Source: a virus. Taken from it: 44,802 nt of DNA. The stretch is taken from the IMG/VR virus record IMGVR_UViG_3300031974_001441, positions 1 through 44,802 of that record. One strand, written 5' to 3'. Position numbers and translations under genes: made by a program. The notes beneath the pieces were generated by a model. That model was not told where the DNA came from. It did not search any database and was given only the letters and a program-made list of their open reading frames with translations. Positions 36,147 to 43,764 of the stretch are shown here, one piece after another (the first letter of the stretch is position 1; each line of letters starts with the position of its first letter).

Positions 36147-38338
36147 ACTCCGTTTGGCTCTGTGTCACCTTCTACATCAAGCGCTCGTTCTTTCAGTGCA
36201 ATGTCTTGCTGCTTCAGCTCGAAGTCTTTGAGCATCTTCTCGAGGTCAAGCTTAAGCTTGTCCGTCTGATCTCTAGACTCTGCTGCGATGAGCGCCTTCT
36301 CTATTTCTACCTGCCTGTCTTTATCTGCTTCAAGTCTCTCCTGCTCAAGCTCCATTTGCTTCTGCTTAGTAGCTTCTTGAGCTTGGATCTGTTGAGTCTT
36401 CTGCTGTTCTTCAGCCAGCTTAGCTGCTGCATCTTCAGCCTGCTTAATCTTATCCTTGATACCAGCGAAGTTCTCAGTGTCAAACAAGTCCATGACTGCA
36501 GATGCAGGTGTACCGTTCTGAATCATAGACTGAGACAATGCCTTAGCTTGGTCAAGCTTATCCTGATCTCTACCAGAGTCAGAAACAAAGATGCCGTACT
36601 CACTCTCCATATGCTCTAGAGACTCAATGTCTATCATCTCTATGCTTTGGTCGGGCATGACGTACATTGCCTTCTTTCCAGTAAGCCAAGCTTCCTTAGA
36701 GTAATCCAAAAGGCCTTGGAGTTCTCTCTGCTCAAATCTTGCGAATTTGCGGAAAAGATCTTCAGTAATGTGCGAGGACTGAACGATCGCTTGTTGGGAT
36801 GCTGCTTTTCCTTCATAGGGTCCGATGCCACCTTGGCGTTGTCTGTTTACACCTGATATCTTCTCCCACTCCTGCATGATAGCCTCAAGCAGTTGCAGAT
36901 ACTGTGAGATAGTCTTGATAGACATATCCAGTACTGACTGGTGTTGTGGTGAGAGTTGGATACCCTCCTTATTGTAATCTACCCAGGCTATGCCTGTACC
37001 CTCGACGAAGTACATGAACTTATCCATGTCCCACTTCTTGGGTATCATATTGATATCGAACTGAGCTATGATGTCCTTGCTTCGTGCAATGGCAAGCTCC
37101 ATCCGATACTTGAATATGTTGTAGTTAAGCTGAAAGGGGATGCCAAGCGATACGAGAGAAATGTTGTCGGAGTTGATGTCAGAATACTTCCGCCCATTTA
37201 TAGGAAGTTTACACACCGACGGGTTATCAAGTGATGTACGTTGATTAGCTATGGGACTGATATTGATGTAGAACCGCCCATCTATCCTGGTTCCTTCCCA
37301 TACTTCGTTGACCCATTCGTATCTTACTTTGGCACCCCCAGCCCTCGCCTCTGCGGGAAGTCTAAATCCTTCCTCTACCTCTACTTCTTCTGGCTCTCCT
37401 GTCAGTGGGTCTGTGTATGTCAGGAAGCCAATACGCTTACGACTCTTCCAGTACACCGTAATGCACTCTACCAGTCTGTTTCTGTAGATGTTCTCGTCGC
37501 TGCCCGTAGACTCTGCTCTATACAGCAGGTACGAGTCAGCAGATGCTTTCTGTGGATTCTCAAGCTCTAGCACTTGTTCATCCGTCAGGTATTCTCCGTA
37601 GATGTCAATGACTGAAGATGCGTGTGCATACTTACGGATCATTGCCCAATCCCCATCCTCTACGAACTCAAGATCTGGATCTTTGTCGTAGTCTATATCT
37701 AGTGGGTTGAGTATCTCGTAGAATGGTTCTTTACGCCGTACACCTTTGTGAGAGTATACCTCTCCGCAGATGAGATAATGGAAGAAGCCCTTCTGGAACT
37801 TGTGGTACATCTCCTCATTCTGCATGATGTAGTTGATCGCAGCTTGCCCCTTGATAGCTCTTCTATCTTTGTAGTTGCGCTCAAAATCTTGCATGATTTT
37901 GGGGGGCTTCTTTGGATCTGGCTCCTCCCCAGCAAGTGCATCCTGGAATATCTGTGATGCTTGCTGTATCAGCTTCTTGTTCTTCTCTTCCTCTTTGATG
38001 GATATAGCGTCAGCGTTCTTTACTGTAACTGTGTAGTTCAGTGGGCGCTTTGCTTTCTCCCCGAGCAAGAGATCGATGATAGGCTTTATGATTGGGTAGT
38101 TACGCAGCTTCGATGGGAAGTTGGCACGCGTCTTTCCGTACGGCTTCAAGACATATCTGTAGTCCTGTTCGTCGATGACACCATTGTAGTAGTCGTACAG
38201 AGACTTAAGGTAAGTTCTCCGTTCTGTCATCCCGAACTTGGACAGATTGATGAATGCTTCTACACACTCCTCTCTCCACTTCTTATTTTTCTTAGACAGC
38301 GGTAACCGCTGCCTGGGTATCTGGGCCTGTCCGTACAT
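36143..38338 (-). CDS. Portal protein, crAss-like (731 aa)
   Basis: The N-terminal pattern 'LKSLYDYYNGVIDEQDYRYV ... FPSKLRNYPIIKPIIDLLLGEKAKRP' (shown in parts) is the opening of crAss-like portals: a helix, then 'L.NY.IIKPI.D.L.GEK..RP'. Residues 500-560 include 'ISGVNRQRQGGIGPYEGKAASQQAI'-type text typical of portal stems, and the last 100 residues are a Gln/Glu/Lys coiled coil. Twelve copies form the DNA channel at one vertex. It lies ten bases after TerL. Length fits the family. Confidence 0.92.
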   Translation of the reverse strand: MYGQAQIPRQRLPLSKKNKKWREECVEAFINLSKFGMTERRTYLKSLYDYYNGVIDEQDYRYVLKPYGKTRANFPSKLRNYPIIKPIIDLLLGEKAKRPLNYTVTVKNADAISIKEEEKNKKLIQQASQIFQDALAGEEPDPKKPPKIMQDFERNYKDRRAIKGQAAINYIMQNEEMYHKFQKGFFHYLICGEVYSHKGVRRKEPFYEILNPLDIDYDKDPDLEFVEDGDWAMIRKYAHASSVIDIYGEYLTDEQVLELENPQKASADSYLLYRAESTGSDENIYRNRLVECITVYWKSRKRIGFLTYTDPLTGEPEEVEVEEGFRLPAEARAGGAKVRYEWVNEVWEGTRIDGRFYINISPIANQRTSLDNPSVCKLPINGRKYSDINSDNISLVSLGIPFQLNYNIFKYRMELAIARSKDIIAQFDINMIPKKWDMDKFMYFVEGTGIAWVDYNKEGIQLSPQHQSVLDMSIKTISQYLQLLEAIMQEWEKISGVNRQRQGGIGPYEGKAASQQAIVQSSHITEDLFRKFARFEQRELQGLLDYSKEAWLTGKKAMYVMPDQSIEMIDIESLEHMESEYGIFVSDSGRDQDKLDQAKALSQSMIQNGTPASAVMDLFDTENFAGIKDKIKQAEDAAAKLAEEQQKTQQIQAQEATKQKQMELEQERLEADKDRQVEIEKALIAAESRDQTDKLKLDLEKMLKDFELKQQDIALKERALDVEGDTEPNGV

Positions 38339-38348
38339 CGTTACAAAT

Positions 38349-40301
38349 TTACTTATAGATTTGGTCGAACCAGCTATCTGCAGACCTATCGTTTACTATT
38401 TCTGTTACCTCTTTATTATATAACTCTCGCGTGTGATACATACCCACCATAAATGCCATAACTCGGTCAAAGTTACCCCTGTGATTGAACTTGATAAGTT
38501 CTTGGAGTAGCGCTGGATCGTAGATTTTATGCAGGTTTAGGGTCACATTACCATCTTCGTCTGTGTGCCTAGGAGTGATCAACCAGTCGCGTATGTAGAG
38601 CTCACCTTGTCTCTTACGCTGTTCTGTCATATGCATCCCATATTGACGCCTTACATTTCTGGATCGCAGTTCTCGTTTGTCCAGCATTTCAAATTCCTCC
38701 TGTAGCTTATGTAGTTTGCGATATCTTTTCGCGTAAGCAATAAGCTCGCCACGATCGTTCTCGAACCCAATTTTGGCGTTGTAGTAGTCCGCCAGCATAA
38801 ATAGATTCCTGTTGTATTCATCCTGTGTTTGAGGTCTTCCGACATAGCTAGCTACAATTATATCGTCCGGCTTGGACAGGTTATTAGGTCGTTTGATTAC
38901 GTATGCAGCCCCAAGCGATTCATTGCTGGTTGACTTGGACTGTGCGTACGGGTCATGGCAGATAAGGTACAAATTATGTGGTACTTCTCCCTCCTTTGTT
39001 AGGTATGGGGATTGATATACTACTACTGCTCCCTCAGTCCTATCCCCTTTTCTGTGAGGGAATTTATAAACCGGATGTACTTCGTTAGATGCCCGGAACT
39101 GGACTTTTGATTCTTTATCGTAGTAGAGTACCCCCGCTGTCCCTTCTGTCTGTAGGTCATGTGCTTTTACTTTGTTGTACTGCTCCTTCAGAGAGTTAAC
39201 ATCGAATAGGTTTGCTGTAACCTGAAGGGTTGCCTCCTGTGGTGTAAATGGGTGCTCCGCCACATACTGGTCAAGTGCCTTCGGGTCATTGGCCCCCTTC
39301 TTCTTTTCACGCTGTAGTTCTTCATGTTCTTTGGCTTGGTCTTTTAGTGAGTTCCCATCTTCGTCGATGAACCCGTCTAGGTTTTGGTAGATTGGGACAA
39401 AGTATCCGCACTTAGTTCCCATAGCTCCTGCATCCCATTCGTTGTCGAATGCCATACAGTCGTACGATTCTGGGTGATAGAATAGCTCCTCCATACCGTC
39501 AAATCCACTCCCCTCTTCACCACCTGTACCAAATGCTATCATAGTGCCGAGGGTTTTAGAACCTTGGCGCATAGTAGGCATAGCAACCTCCCATGCTTTT
39601 AGTAGGCCCCCGAATGAACCTGCTTCCTCGAAGAATATCAGATCACCTGCTTTACCACGGACTTTGTCTGGGTTGTCTTTCAGAGATACCCCAATGATTT
39701 GGGACTTCATTCCTAGTTCTACATCTGCCCCGTTTACGTTCTTCTTGTACCCTGACTGCTTGTGCATTTCACGGTCACGTAGTCTTGGTTGTGTCCAGGC
39801 TGTATTGTCATCGATAAATGATAGGAAGTCCCATGCTTTGGACAGAAGCCCATCCCCAATCAGGTATTCTTTCTGCGAGGCAAACACATAGTTCTTCGAG
39901 TTACGCATTAGGAAATAGTTCCTAGCTAGCATAGCCCCAGCTTTATACGAGAAACCCTTACGCCGTGCTTTTAGCACAACCATGTGCTTATTTGTTTTTC
40001 TGCACTCGTCTACCGCAGTGAAGTACTCGTGGTCTCCGTCGTAGAAGGCAGGAAATGTTCTGTCTCTTCGGGCGATCTTTGTACCATCTGCCAGGTATGC
40101 GTCTACGACTCGGTCGATAGGGCAGAAATTTAGATAGAAGTAGTGGTATCCTGTAATGTCTAGATATCCCTGTAAGCATCTTTCTCTTTGTTCATCCCAG
40201 TACTCATAGTATTCACGCGTGCCTGGGATGGCATCTGTGTAGAAGCCGAAGTCCAGGTAGTGCTGAGCAGCAGGTGAATACTTGACACTGTCTTTAAACA
40301 T
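38349..40301 (-). CDS. terL: Terminase large subunit (650 aa)
   Basis: An ATPase-nuclease that pumps DNA into the capsid and cuts it. The Walker A-like motif is at residues 108-119 (LKARRKGFSYK: R-R-K-G-F-S), Walker B with the catalytic acid at 220-226 (DLIFFEE), and the coupling motif at 251-260 (GTMIAFGTGG). The nuclease domain has D450 (HDPYA), E514/D516 (FENDRG) and D612 (NFDRVMAF). Length and motif order match crAss-like TerL. It shares its last base of upstream stop/start with the 165-aa gene and lies ten bases before the portal. Confidence 0.94.
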   Translation of the reverse strand: MFKDSVKYSPAAQHYLDFGFYTDAIPGTREYYEYWDEQRERCLQGYLDITGYHYFYLNFCPIDRVVDAYLADGTKIARRDRTFPAFYDGDHEYFTAVDECRKTNKHMVVLKARRKGFSYKAGAMLARNYFLMRNSKNYVFASQKEYLIGDGLLSKAWDFLSFIDDNTAWTQPRLRDREMHKQSGYKKNVNGADVELGMKSQIIGVSLKDNPDKVRGKAGDLIFFEEAGSFGGLLKAWEVAMPTMRQGSKTLGTMIAFGTGGEEGSGFDGMEELFYHPESYDCMAFDNEWDAGAMGTKCGYFVPIYQNLDGFIDEDGNSLKDQAKEHEELQREKKKGANDPKALDQYVAEHPFTPQEATLQVTANLFDVNSLKEQYNKVKAHDLQTEGTAGVLYYDKESKVQFRASNEVHPVYKFPHRKGDRTEGAVVVYQSPYLTKEGEVPHNLYLICHDPYAQSKSTSNESLGAAYVIKRPNNLSKPDDIIVASYVGRPQTQDEYNRNLFMLADYYNAKIGFENDRGELIAYAKRYRKLHKLQEEFEMLDKRELRSRNVRRQYGMHMTEQRKRQGELYIRDWLITPRHTDEDGNVTLNLHKIYDPALLQELIKFNHRGNFDRVMAFMVGMYHTRELYNKEVTEIVNDRSADSWFDQIYK

Positions 40302-40798
40302 TACTGTGAGTACTTGTTAGTCACTACCCCTCCTCTGTTGGGGTTGTCTTTTTGCTGGTGTCTTTTGACTATTTCTTCTAGCTCTTCAAGTCCGTTCACA
40401 ACTTTTCCCATATTGGCTAGGTTAGCTATGAGGTCCTTGGCGTGGTAGATTGGTTTCCCATTGTCATCCAGTACGTTAAGGTTGATGGTTGCAAAGTACT
40501 TCTCTAGTTTGGTGACTGAGGCCCTAGCAGACTTAAGTAGTTTAACTGCTGATGTCTCTGATAGTTCCTTATATTTATCAATCGCACCTCTAACCTTGGG
40601 GGTGAACTTAACCTTTAGATCTTGACTTATTTTGTCCAACCTTTCACTCTCGTCATACACAGCGTACGGGGAGCGGTGATCCGTGTAGAAGTACACAGCC
40701 CCCAGCTCTTGGGATTTCAATCCTTTGAATTCGTTGATGGTGAGTGCGTAAGCGCTTGGAACAACTACGTTGTTGCTTACAGTGATCAGGTCTCTCAT
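40301..40798 (-). CDS. 165-aa protein directly upstream of TerL, candidate small terminase
   Basis: A helical, basic-C-terminus protein: beta/helical N-terminus (AYALTINEFKGLKSQEL), a helix-rich middle (VKFTPKVRGAIDKYKELSE ... KLLKSARASVTKLEKYFATI) and a helix 'LIANLANMGKVVNGLEELEEIV'. It overlaps TerL by one base. Small terminases are helical, bind DNA and are encoded just before TerL, so it is a candidate by position, but I see no clear helix-turn-helix. Confidence in the gene is high, in the role low. Confidence 0.82.
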   Translation of the reverse strand: MRDLITVSNNVVVPSAYALTINEFKGLKSQELGAVYFYTDHRSPYAVYDESERLDKISQDLKVKFTPKVRGAIDKYKELSETSAVKLLKSARASVTKLEKYFATINLNVLDDNGKPIYHAKDLIANLANMGKVVNGLEELEEIVKRHQQKDNPNRGGVVTNKYSQ

Positions 40799-41253
40799 TA
40801 AACGTCAGATGCCATGTGTATGGTAATAACATCGTTCCATGTTACACCAGCACAAGCTGCAGCGGCTGACCCAAACTGATCTTCACCCGCATCTGTTTGT
40901 GGTGTACACAGGTATTGTGATGTGTTGCTCCCCTTAATATCAAAGGCCTGCTTTTGCACTGCATTACCAAAGATTATTAGTACATCTACTATCCCCTTTG
41001 GGGTGCTGTTGATGTTCGTCATGATGTTCCTGATAACAGTGCCTAAGACAGATGCATCAGTGAACTTTATTTTGACGTAGTCCACATCAACGTCGCTCCC
41101 AGCGTCTACTTGGTTTGCGTTTCTAAGTGGGTCAAAGTGTATAAATAAGCACCCACCGCAGGTTGCATCCTGTCTGCTAAACCCACGCAGCTTAGATAGT
41201 GGGTAGTATACTTGGTCAAAGTTCCTGTCCTGGAACCTAAGAAGTTTCTCCAT
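40798..41253 (-). CDS. Hypothetical protein (151 aa)
   Basis: Not recognised. The composition is mixed alpha/beta with six cysteines, including 'TCGGCLFIHFDPL' and 'CTPQTD', and a C-terminus 'TWNDVITIHMASDV'. No membrane segment. It overlaps the IHF-like gene by 17 bases at its start and the 165-aa gene by one base at its end, so it is translated together with packaging genes. A small structural or assembly role is possible. Confidence 0.76.
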   Translation of the reverse strand: MEKLLRFQDRNFDQVYYPLSKLRGFSRQDATCGGCLFIHFDPLRNANQVDAGSDVDVDYVKIKFTDASVLGTVIRNIMTNINSTPKGIVDVLIIFGNAVQKQAFDIKGSNTSQYLCTPQTDAGEDQFGSAAAACAGVTWNDVITIHMASDV

Positions 41254-41443
41254 TGTTTAAGTGTTTTAGTCGGCCTGGGAGTACGTGGAACTTGCCTAGA
41301 TATGGTAGTCTGATCGGTTCGAATTTCCCTGCCTTGATTATCTCAGATACGTATTTGAACTGGTAGAATACAGCCTCCTCAACTTTGTTCAGTGGGAGGT
41401 TGTACTTCGTTGCCAGCTTCTGGATTATCACCTTTGTTGTCAT
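41237..41443 (-). CDS. Short IHF/HU-like DNA-binding protein (68 aa)
   Basis: The pattern 'LATKYNLPLNKVEEAVFYQFKYVSEIIKAG' followed by 'IRLPYLGKFHVLPGRL' (parts shown) is that of the crAss-like IHF subunits: a helical dimerisation region, then a 'lGkF.v.pgR' strand like the HU/IHF core. At 68 aa it is shorter than the usual ~90. It probably bends or coats phage DNA. The start overlaps the Cys-rich 113-aa gene by 65 bases, a large overlap for this genome. Confidence 0.82.
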   Translation of the reverse strand: MTTKVIIQKLATKYNLPLNKVEEAVFYQFKYVSEIIKAGKFEPIRLPYLGKFHVLPGRLKHLNNGETS

Positions 41444-41720
41444 TCTTCTTGAGTTTGATTTTCTTGCCCCCTTCCCCTACTTTGACTGGCTCCCATCTAG
41501 GTGGGTCATCTGGGCATTTTGCTGTGGCCCACTTTGCTTTGTGTTCCACTAGACATCCGCACAATCCGCATCTGTCTATTTCTTTCTTAAGGTGTGGGCA
41601 TGCAGCACATGCATCTACTCTCTTCTTGTATTGGAGCGTGGTTACGTGTGGTGCTCCTGCTTCTGCAAACTGCGCTACTTCTTTAGCGAAGTTCTTCAGC
41701 ATTTTGAAAGTTGACTTCAT
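41379..41720 (-). CDS. Cys-knuckle small protein (113 aa), possible zinc or iron-sulfur binder
   Basis: A central CxxC ... CxxCxC ... C array (C38, C41, C51, C54, C56, C69: CAACPHLK ... RCGLCGCLVEHK) is typical of a small metal-binding ribbon or Fe-S cluster. The N-terminus is a basic helix and the C-terminus is a disordered Lys/Glu/Pro tail. Similar 'CxxCPHL...CGLCGC' proteins occur in phages of Bacteroidota. It overlaps the wHTH-like gene by four bases and the IHF-like gene by 65. Role may be nucleic-acid binding. Confidence 0.8.
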   Translation of the reverse strand: MKSTFKMLKNFAKEVAQFAEAGAPHVTTLQYKKRVDACAACPHLKKEIDRCGLCGCLVEHKAKWATAKCPDDPPRWEPVKVGEGGKKIKLKKNDNKGDNPEAGNEVQPPTEQS

Positions 41721-42019
41721 CTTACTATCTGTATTTCAGTTGTACTCTCGAGTACAGGGGTTAGTTTGTACCCGTCTGCTGTGCTTAATATAGCACCTTT
41801 GTCTTTCAGTCTCTTGACGTAGTTATTCAATGTACTATAGTCCTGTATCCCAAGCTTGTCTGCCACAACCTTCTTGTTCTTTGCAGAGCAGAGATTGGTG
41901 GTAGTAGAGTGGTCAACTAAGTGTGATAGTACTAGGAGCTCCTTGTCGGTCAACTCGAAGATCCCATTGAATACCTGCAGGTACTTGTACGTCGTGTCTG
42001 CTGCTATCTTAATCTTCAT
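41717..42019 (-). CDS. Winged-helix-like regulator (100 aa)
   Basis: The body 'ELTDKELLVLSHLVDH ... NKKVVADKLGIQDYSTLNNYVKRLKDKGAI' has the arrangement of a winged helix: three helices, the third (DYSTLNNYVKRLKDKG) as recognition helix, then a short beta wing 'GYKLTPVL'. It likely binds DNA to control phage genes. No effector domain is present. It overlaps the 80-aa gene at its start by 11 bases and the Cys-rich gene by four. Confidence 0.82.
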   Translation of the reverse strand: MKIKIAADTTYKYLQVFNGIFELTDKELLVLSHLVDHSTTTNLCSAKNKKVVADKLGIQDYSTLNNYVKRLKDKGAILSTADGYKLTPVLESTTEIQIVR

Positions 42020-42251
42020 CCTTGAATACTATTTTGGCTCTCCCGTCTTCTATAGTTATTCTACATGTCTGAGATTGCCTGTTAAACTCGTCTAGGTATT
42101 CCTGTATGTGTTCACGTGTGCACATGAATGATAGGAATACCTCTAACTCCTTGGCTGCACGAGTCAGCCTAGACTTCCTGTCCTCCACTCTAGTGGATTC
42201 GTTTTTCAAGTCTTCGAAGTCTTTCAACGATATAGTAACTGTTCCGTTCAT
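42009..42251 (-). CDS. Small coiled-coil hypothetical protein (80 aa)
   Basis: An 80-aa protein with an N-terminal beta stretch (GTVTISLKDFEDL), a central charged helix (RKSRLTRAAKELEVFLSFM) and a C-terminal strand pair 'CRITIEDGRAKIVFKDED'. No family recognised. It overlaps the GroES gene by four bases and the wHTH-like gene by 11 bases. Confidence 0.75.
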   Translation of the reverse strand: MNGTVTISLKDFEDLKNESTRVEDRKSRLTRAAKELEVFLSFMCTREHIQEYLDEFNRQSQTCRITIEDGRAKIVFKDED

Positions 42252-42526
42252 TCTGGGAATATGCCACAGATCTGGAATTCATTGATCATTACGAAGTCGC
42301 CCTCGTCTAGATTGATGATGAGTCCTTCTGAGTTGGGGTGAACCATAACGGTATCACCCTCCTTGACCGCTTCACATTTCGGTCCGGCAGCAACTACCTC
42401 AAGAATGTTAGTACGTAGGGTGTGTGCAGCAGCATCGCTAAGGAGGATACCTGCTTCGGTTTCGTTCTGCTTCTGATACGGGAGAACGATCCAGTCACGT
42501 GTTGGTTGAAACTTTATCTTTGCCAT
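42248..42526 (-). CDS. groES: GroES-like co-chaperonin (92 aa)
   Basis: A phage-encoded GroES: the start 'FQPTRDWIVLPYQKQNETEAGILL' (in parts) and 'VVAAGP ... VKEGDTVMVHP' and the C-terminal 'FVMINEFQICGIF' are the beta-barrel core of Cpn10, with the mobile loop at about residues 26-38 (SDAAAHTLRTN). It would replace or modify host GroES so that large phage proteins such as the capsid fold. I start it at the ATG at 42526 (MAKIKF), not the ATG 18 bases earlier, because that one lies inside the -7 promoter element. Confidence 0.88.
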   Translation of the reverse strand: MAKIKFQPTRDWIVLPYQKQNETEAGILLSDAAAHTLRTNILEVVAAGPKCEAVKEGDTVMVHPNSEGLIINLDEGDFVMINEFQICGIFPE

Positions 42527-42541
42527 AGTGTTGGTTTTTGA

Positions 42542-42572
42542 CAAAGATATAAAGTTTTACCTTATATACAAA
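42542..42572 (-). promoter_or_regulatory. Bacteroidota-type promoter for groES
   Basis: On the minus strand TTTG, exactly 19 bases, then TATCTTTG. This matches the -33/-7 consensus of the primary sigma factor of Bacteroidota (TTTG-N19-TAnnTTTG). Transcription should start near 42535 and give a leader of only about 8-10 bases before the ATG at 42526. The gap is also the only non-overlapping junction in this part of the block. Confidence 0.82.
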
Positions 42573-42573
42573 C

Positions 42574-42990
42574 TTATAGTATGTCTTTGAACTTTTCGCT
42601 AACCTTGAAGCTTGGACAAGCCTTGGATGCGTATTCGTTGTGACCGTGTATGGTGAGATGTTTGTCCCATACCATGCGGAGTGAGTAGATCAACTCCCTG
42701 AGCGCCTCTTCCTGGCAATCATACATTGTGTCTTTGGGGTTCATGTCCTCATCTGCCCCACCAATGTAGCATATCCCAATGGAGTCATCATTGTGGCCTT
42801 TGCAGTGTGCCCCCACAACATCAAGCGGGCGTCCACTTTCTATCTCCCCGTTAATCTTGATCACGTAATGGTACCCGATATCCGACCACCCATTTCCGTT
42901 CACGTGCCAATCCTTGATTGTTGCTGCATCTATGTCCCTCCCTTCTGGTGTGGCTGAGCAATGTATGATTATTCTGTTTATTTCTCTCAT
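42574..42990 (-). CDS. N-acetylmuramoyl-L-alanine amidase, T7-lysozyme-like endolysin (138 aa)
   Basis: Amidase_2 fold with the full active site: zinc ligands H10 (IIIHCSATP), H117 (IHGHNEY) and C125 (KACPSF), plus Y40 (GYHYVI) and K123 as in T7 lysozyme. It cuts the bond between muramic acid and L-Ala to lyse the host. It is single-domain, with no cell-wall-binding domain and no signal peptide, so it depends on a holin. The start overlaps the stop of the GTG-started 52-aa gene by the ATGA. Confidence 0.92.
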   Translation of the reverse strand: MREINRIIIHCSATPEGRDIDAATIKDWHVNGNGWSDIGYHYVIKINGEIESGRPLDVVGAHCKGHNDDSIGICYIGGADEDMNPKDTMYDCQEEALRELIYSLRMVWDKHLTIHGHNEYASKACPSFKVSEKFKDIL

Positions 42991-43145
42991 GGATACAAGT
43001 ATTCCCCCTTGGTTTTCGTGTTTAACGTTGGATTTCCACTCGCCGTGTTTAGCCTACGTGGGGGCATTTCTGTCAGCCTATAGCCTTGTTCCCACCCGAG
43101 TTTTATACCAACGCACTTTTTGAAACTACCGGGGACAACGTTCAC
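42987..43145 (-). CDS. GTG-started small protein (52 aa)
   Basis: A short open frame from GTG at 43145 with an in-frame TAG two codons upstream. The sequence (VNVVPGSFKKCVGIKLGWEQ, then GYRLTEMPPRRLNTAS, and KGEYLYP at the end) looks like protein rather than noise. Its TGA overlaps the amidase ATG (ATGA), a translational-coupling junction found elsewhere in this block. No membrane segment and no recognised family. It would be missed by methods that need 60 residues or ATG. Confidence 0.62.
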   Translation of the reverse strand: MNVVPGSFKKCVGIKLGWEQGYRLTEMPPRRLNTASGNPTLNTKTKGEYLYP

Positions 43146-43236
43146 TGACTATGTTGACAGCTACTGTAACCCGATGTCTAGGCCCCTACTTGGTTACCTC
43201 AGGGCCGGTCGCAAAGCGGTTTCGTTACAAATATAA
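43146..43236. other. Untranslated gap with inverted repeats and a -7-like box
   Basis: This 91-base gap holds a perfect TATATTTG box on the minus strand at 43229-43236, but no TTTG at the right distance. It has several short inverted repeats (GTAACC ... GGTTAC, and GTTACAG-TAG-CTGT[C]AAC next to it). It could be a leader with a structured RNA before the 52-aa and amidase genes, or a weak promoter. Confidence 0.4.
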
Positions 43237-43545
43237 TCAATCACAGTTCTTCTGACGTAGTTCATCCACAAGTATTTGCAGATGTTGCACGTCACGCTCT
43301 ACGTGATTGAGTCTAAGATTCTGCTCAGCATCATCAGGTAGGCTCCCCATTTCTCCTCTAGGCCACTTGATTCTAAACTCTGAGTTGAGCTCTATCTCCT
43401 GGTTGTGACGCATCTTGTCTATCTCCAGGTGAGATATCCTTTCCATGATTGTGAAGTATCCCCATACAGCCCCACCAACCCCTACAACGATTTGGATCAA
43501 CCATTTGATGTTAATCCCAAAATTGGTGTTGTCGTCGAGCTTCAT
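43237..43545 (-). CDS. Membrane-anchored coiled-coil protein (102 aa), lysis-cluster component
   Basis: One membrane segment at residues about 13-33 (IKWLIQIVVGVGGAVWGYF) followed by an exposed helical part (ERISHLEIDKMRHNQEIELN), the phage-typical 'FRIKWPRGEMGSLPDDAEQ' and a last helix. This layout occurs in small proteins beside endolysins of Bacteroidota phages and could be spanin-like or holin-like. It overlaps the 69-aa gene by four bases. Confidence 0.8.
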   Translation of the reverse strand: MKLDDNTNFGINIKWLIQIVVGVGGAVWGYFTIMERISHLEIDKMRHNQEIELNSEFRIKWPRGEMGSLPDDAEQNLRLNHVERDVQHLQILVDELRQKNCD

Positions 43546-43751
43546 TCTACTTTGTTCTTAGCTAGTAGAACTTTAATCTCTTGTATGTCTTTAAGGAGCT
43601 GTTTAACGTCGTCCTTAAATTCTCTGTTGTCTGCCTCCAGGGCGTAGACTCGAGATGATAGTTTGTTGTAGTCAGCTTGGAACTTTATCCAACCCCCAAT
43701 CAATGTTCCTGCTACAACTAAAAATTCAAAATGCGATAGATATTCTTCCAT
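43542..43751 (-). CDS. Small membrane coiled-coil protein (69 aa)
   Basis: I chose the ATG at 43751 (MEEYLSHFEF), 13 bases after the 44-aa gene; a longer frame overlaps that gene and is less likely. A membrane segment (residues about 9-25: FEFLVVAGTLIGGWIKF) is followed by a charged helix that probably forms a coiled coil. It may be a holin or antiholin partner of the 102-aa protein, which has a similar layout. Confidence 0.78.
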   Translation of the reverse strand: MEEYLSHFEFLVVAGTLIGGWIKFQADYNKLSSRVYALEADNREFKDDVKQLLKDIQEIKVLLAKNKVE

Positions 43752-43764
43752 AGTGATAGGTGTG

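Noticed and set aside
42527-42544. Earlier ATG for GroES (MSKTNT)
   Set aside because: It overlaps the -7 element of a consensus promoter, so it would not be in the transcript.
43000-43236. tmRNA, RNase P or tRNA on the minus strand
   Set aside because: No acceptor/T-arm pattern, no CCA end, and none of the conserved cores; most of it is better explained by the 52-aa frame.
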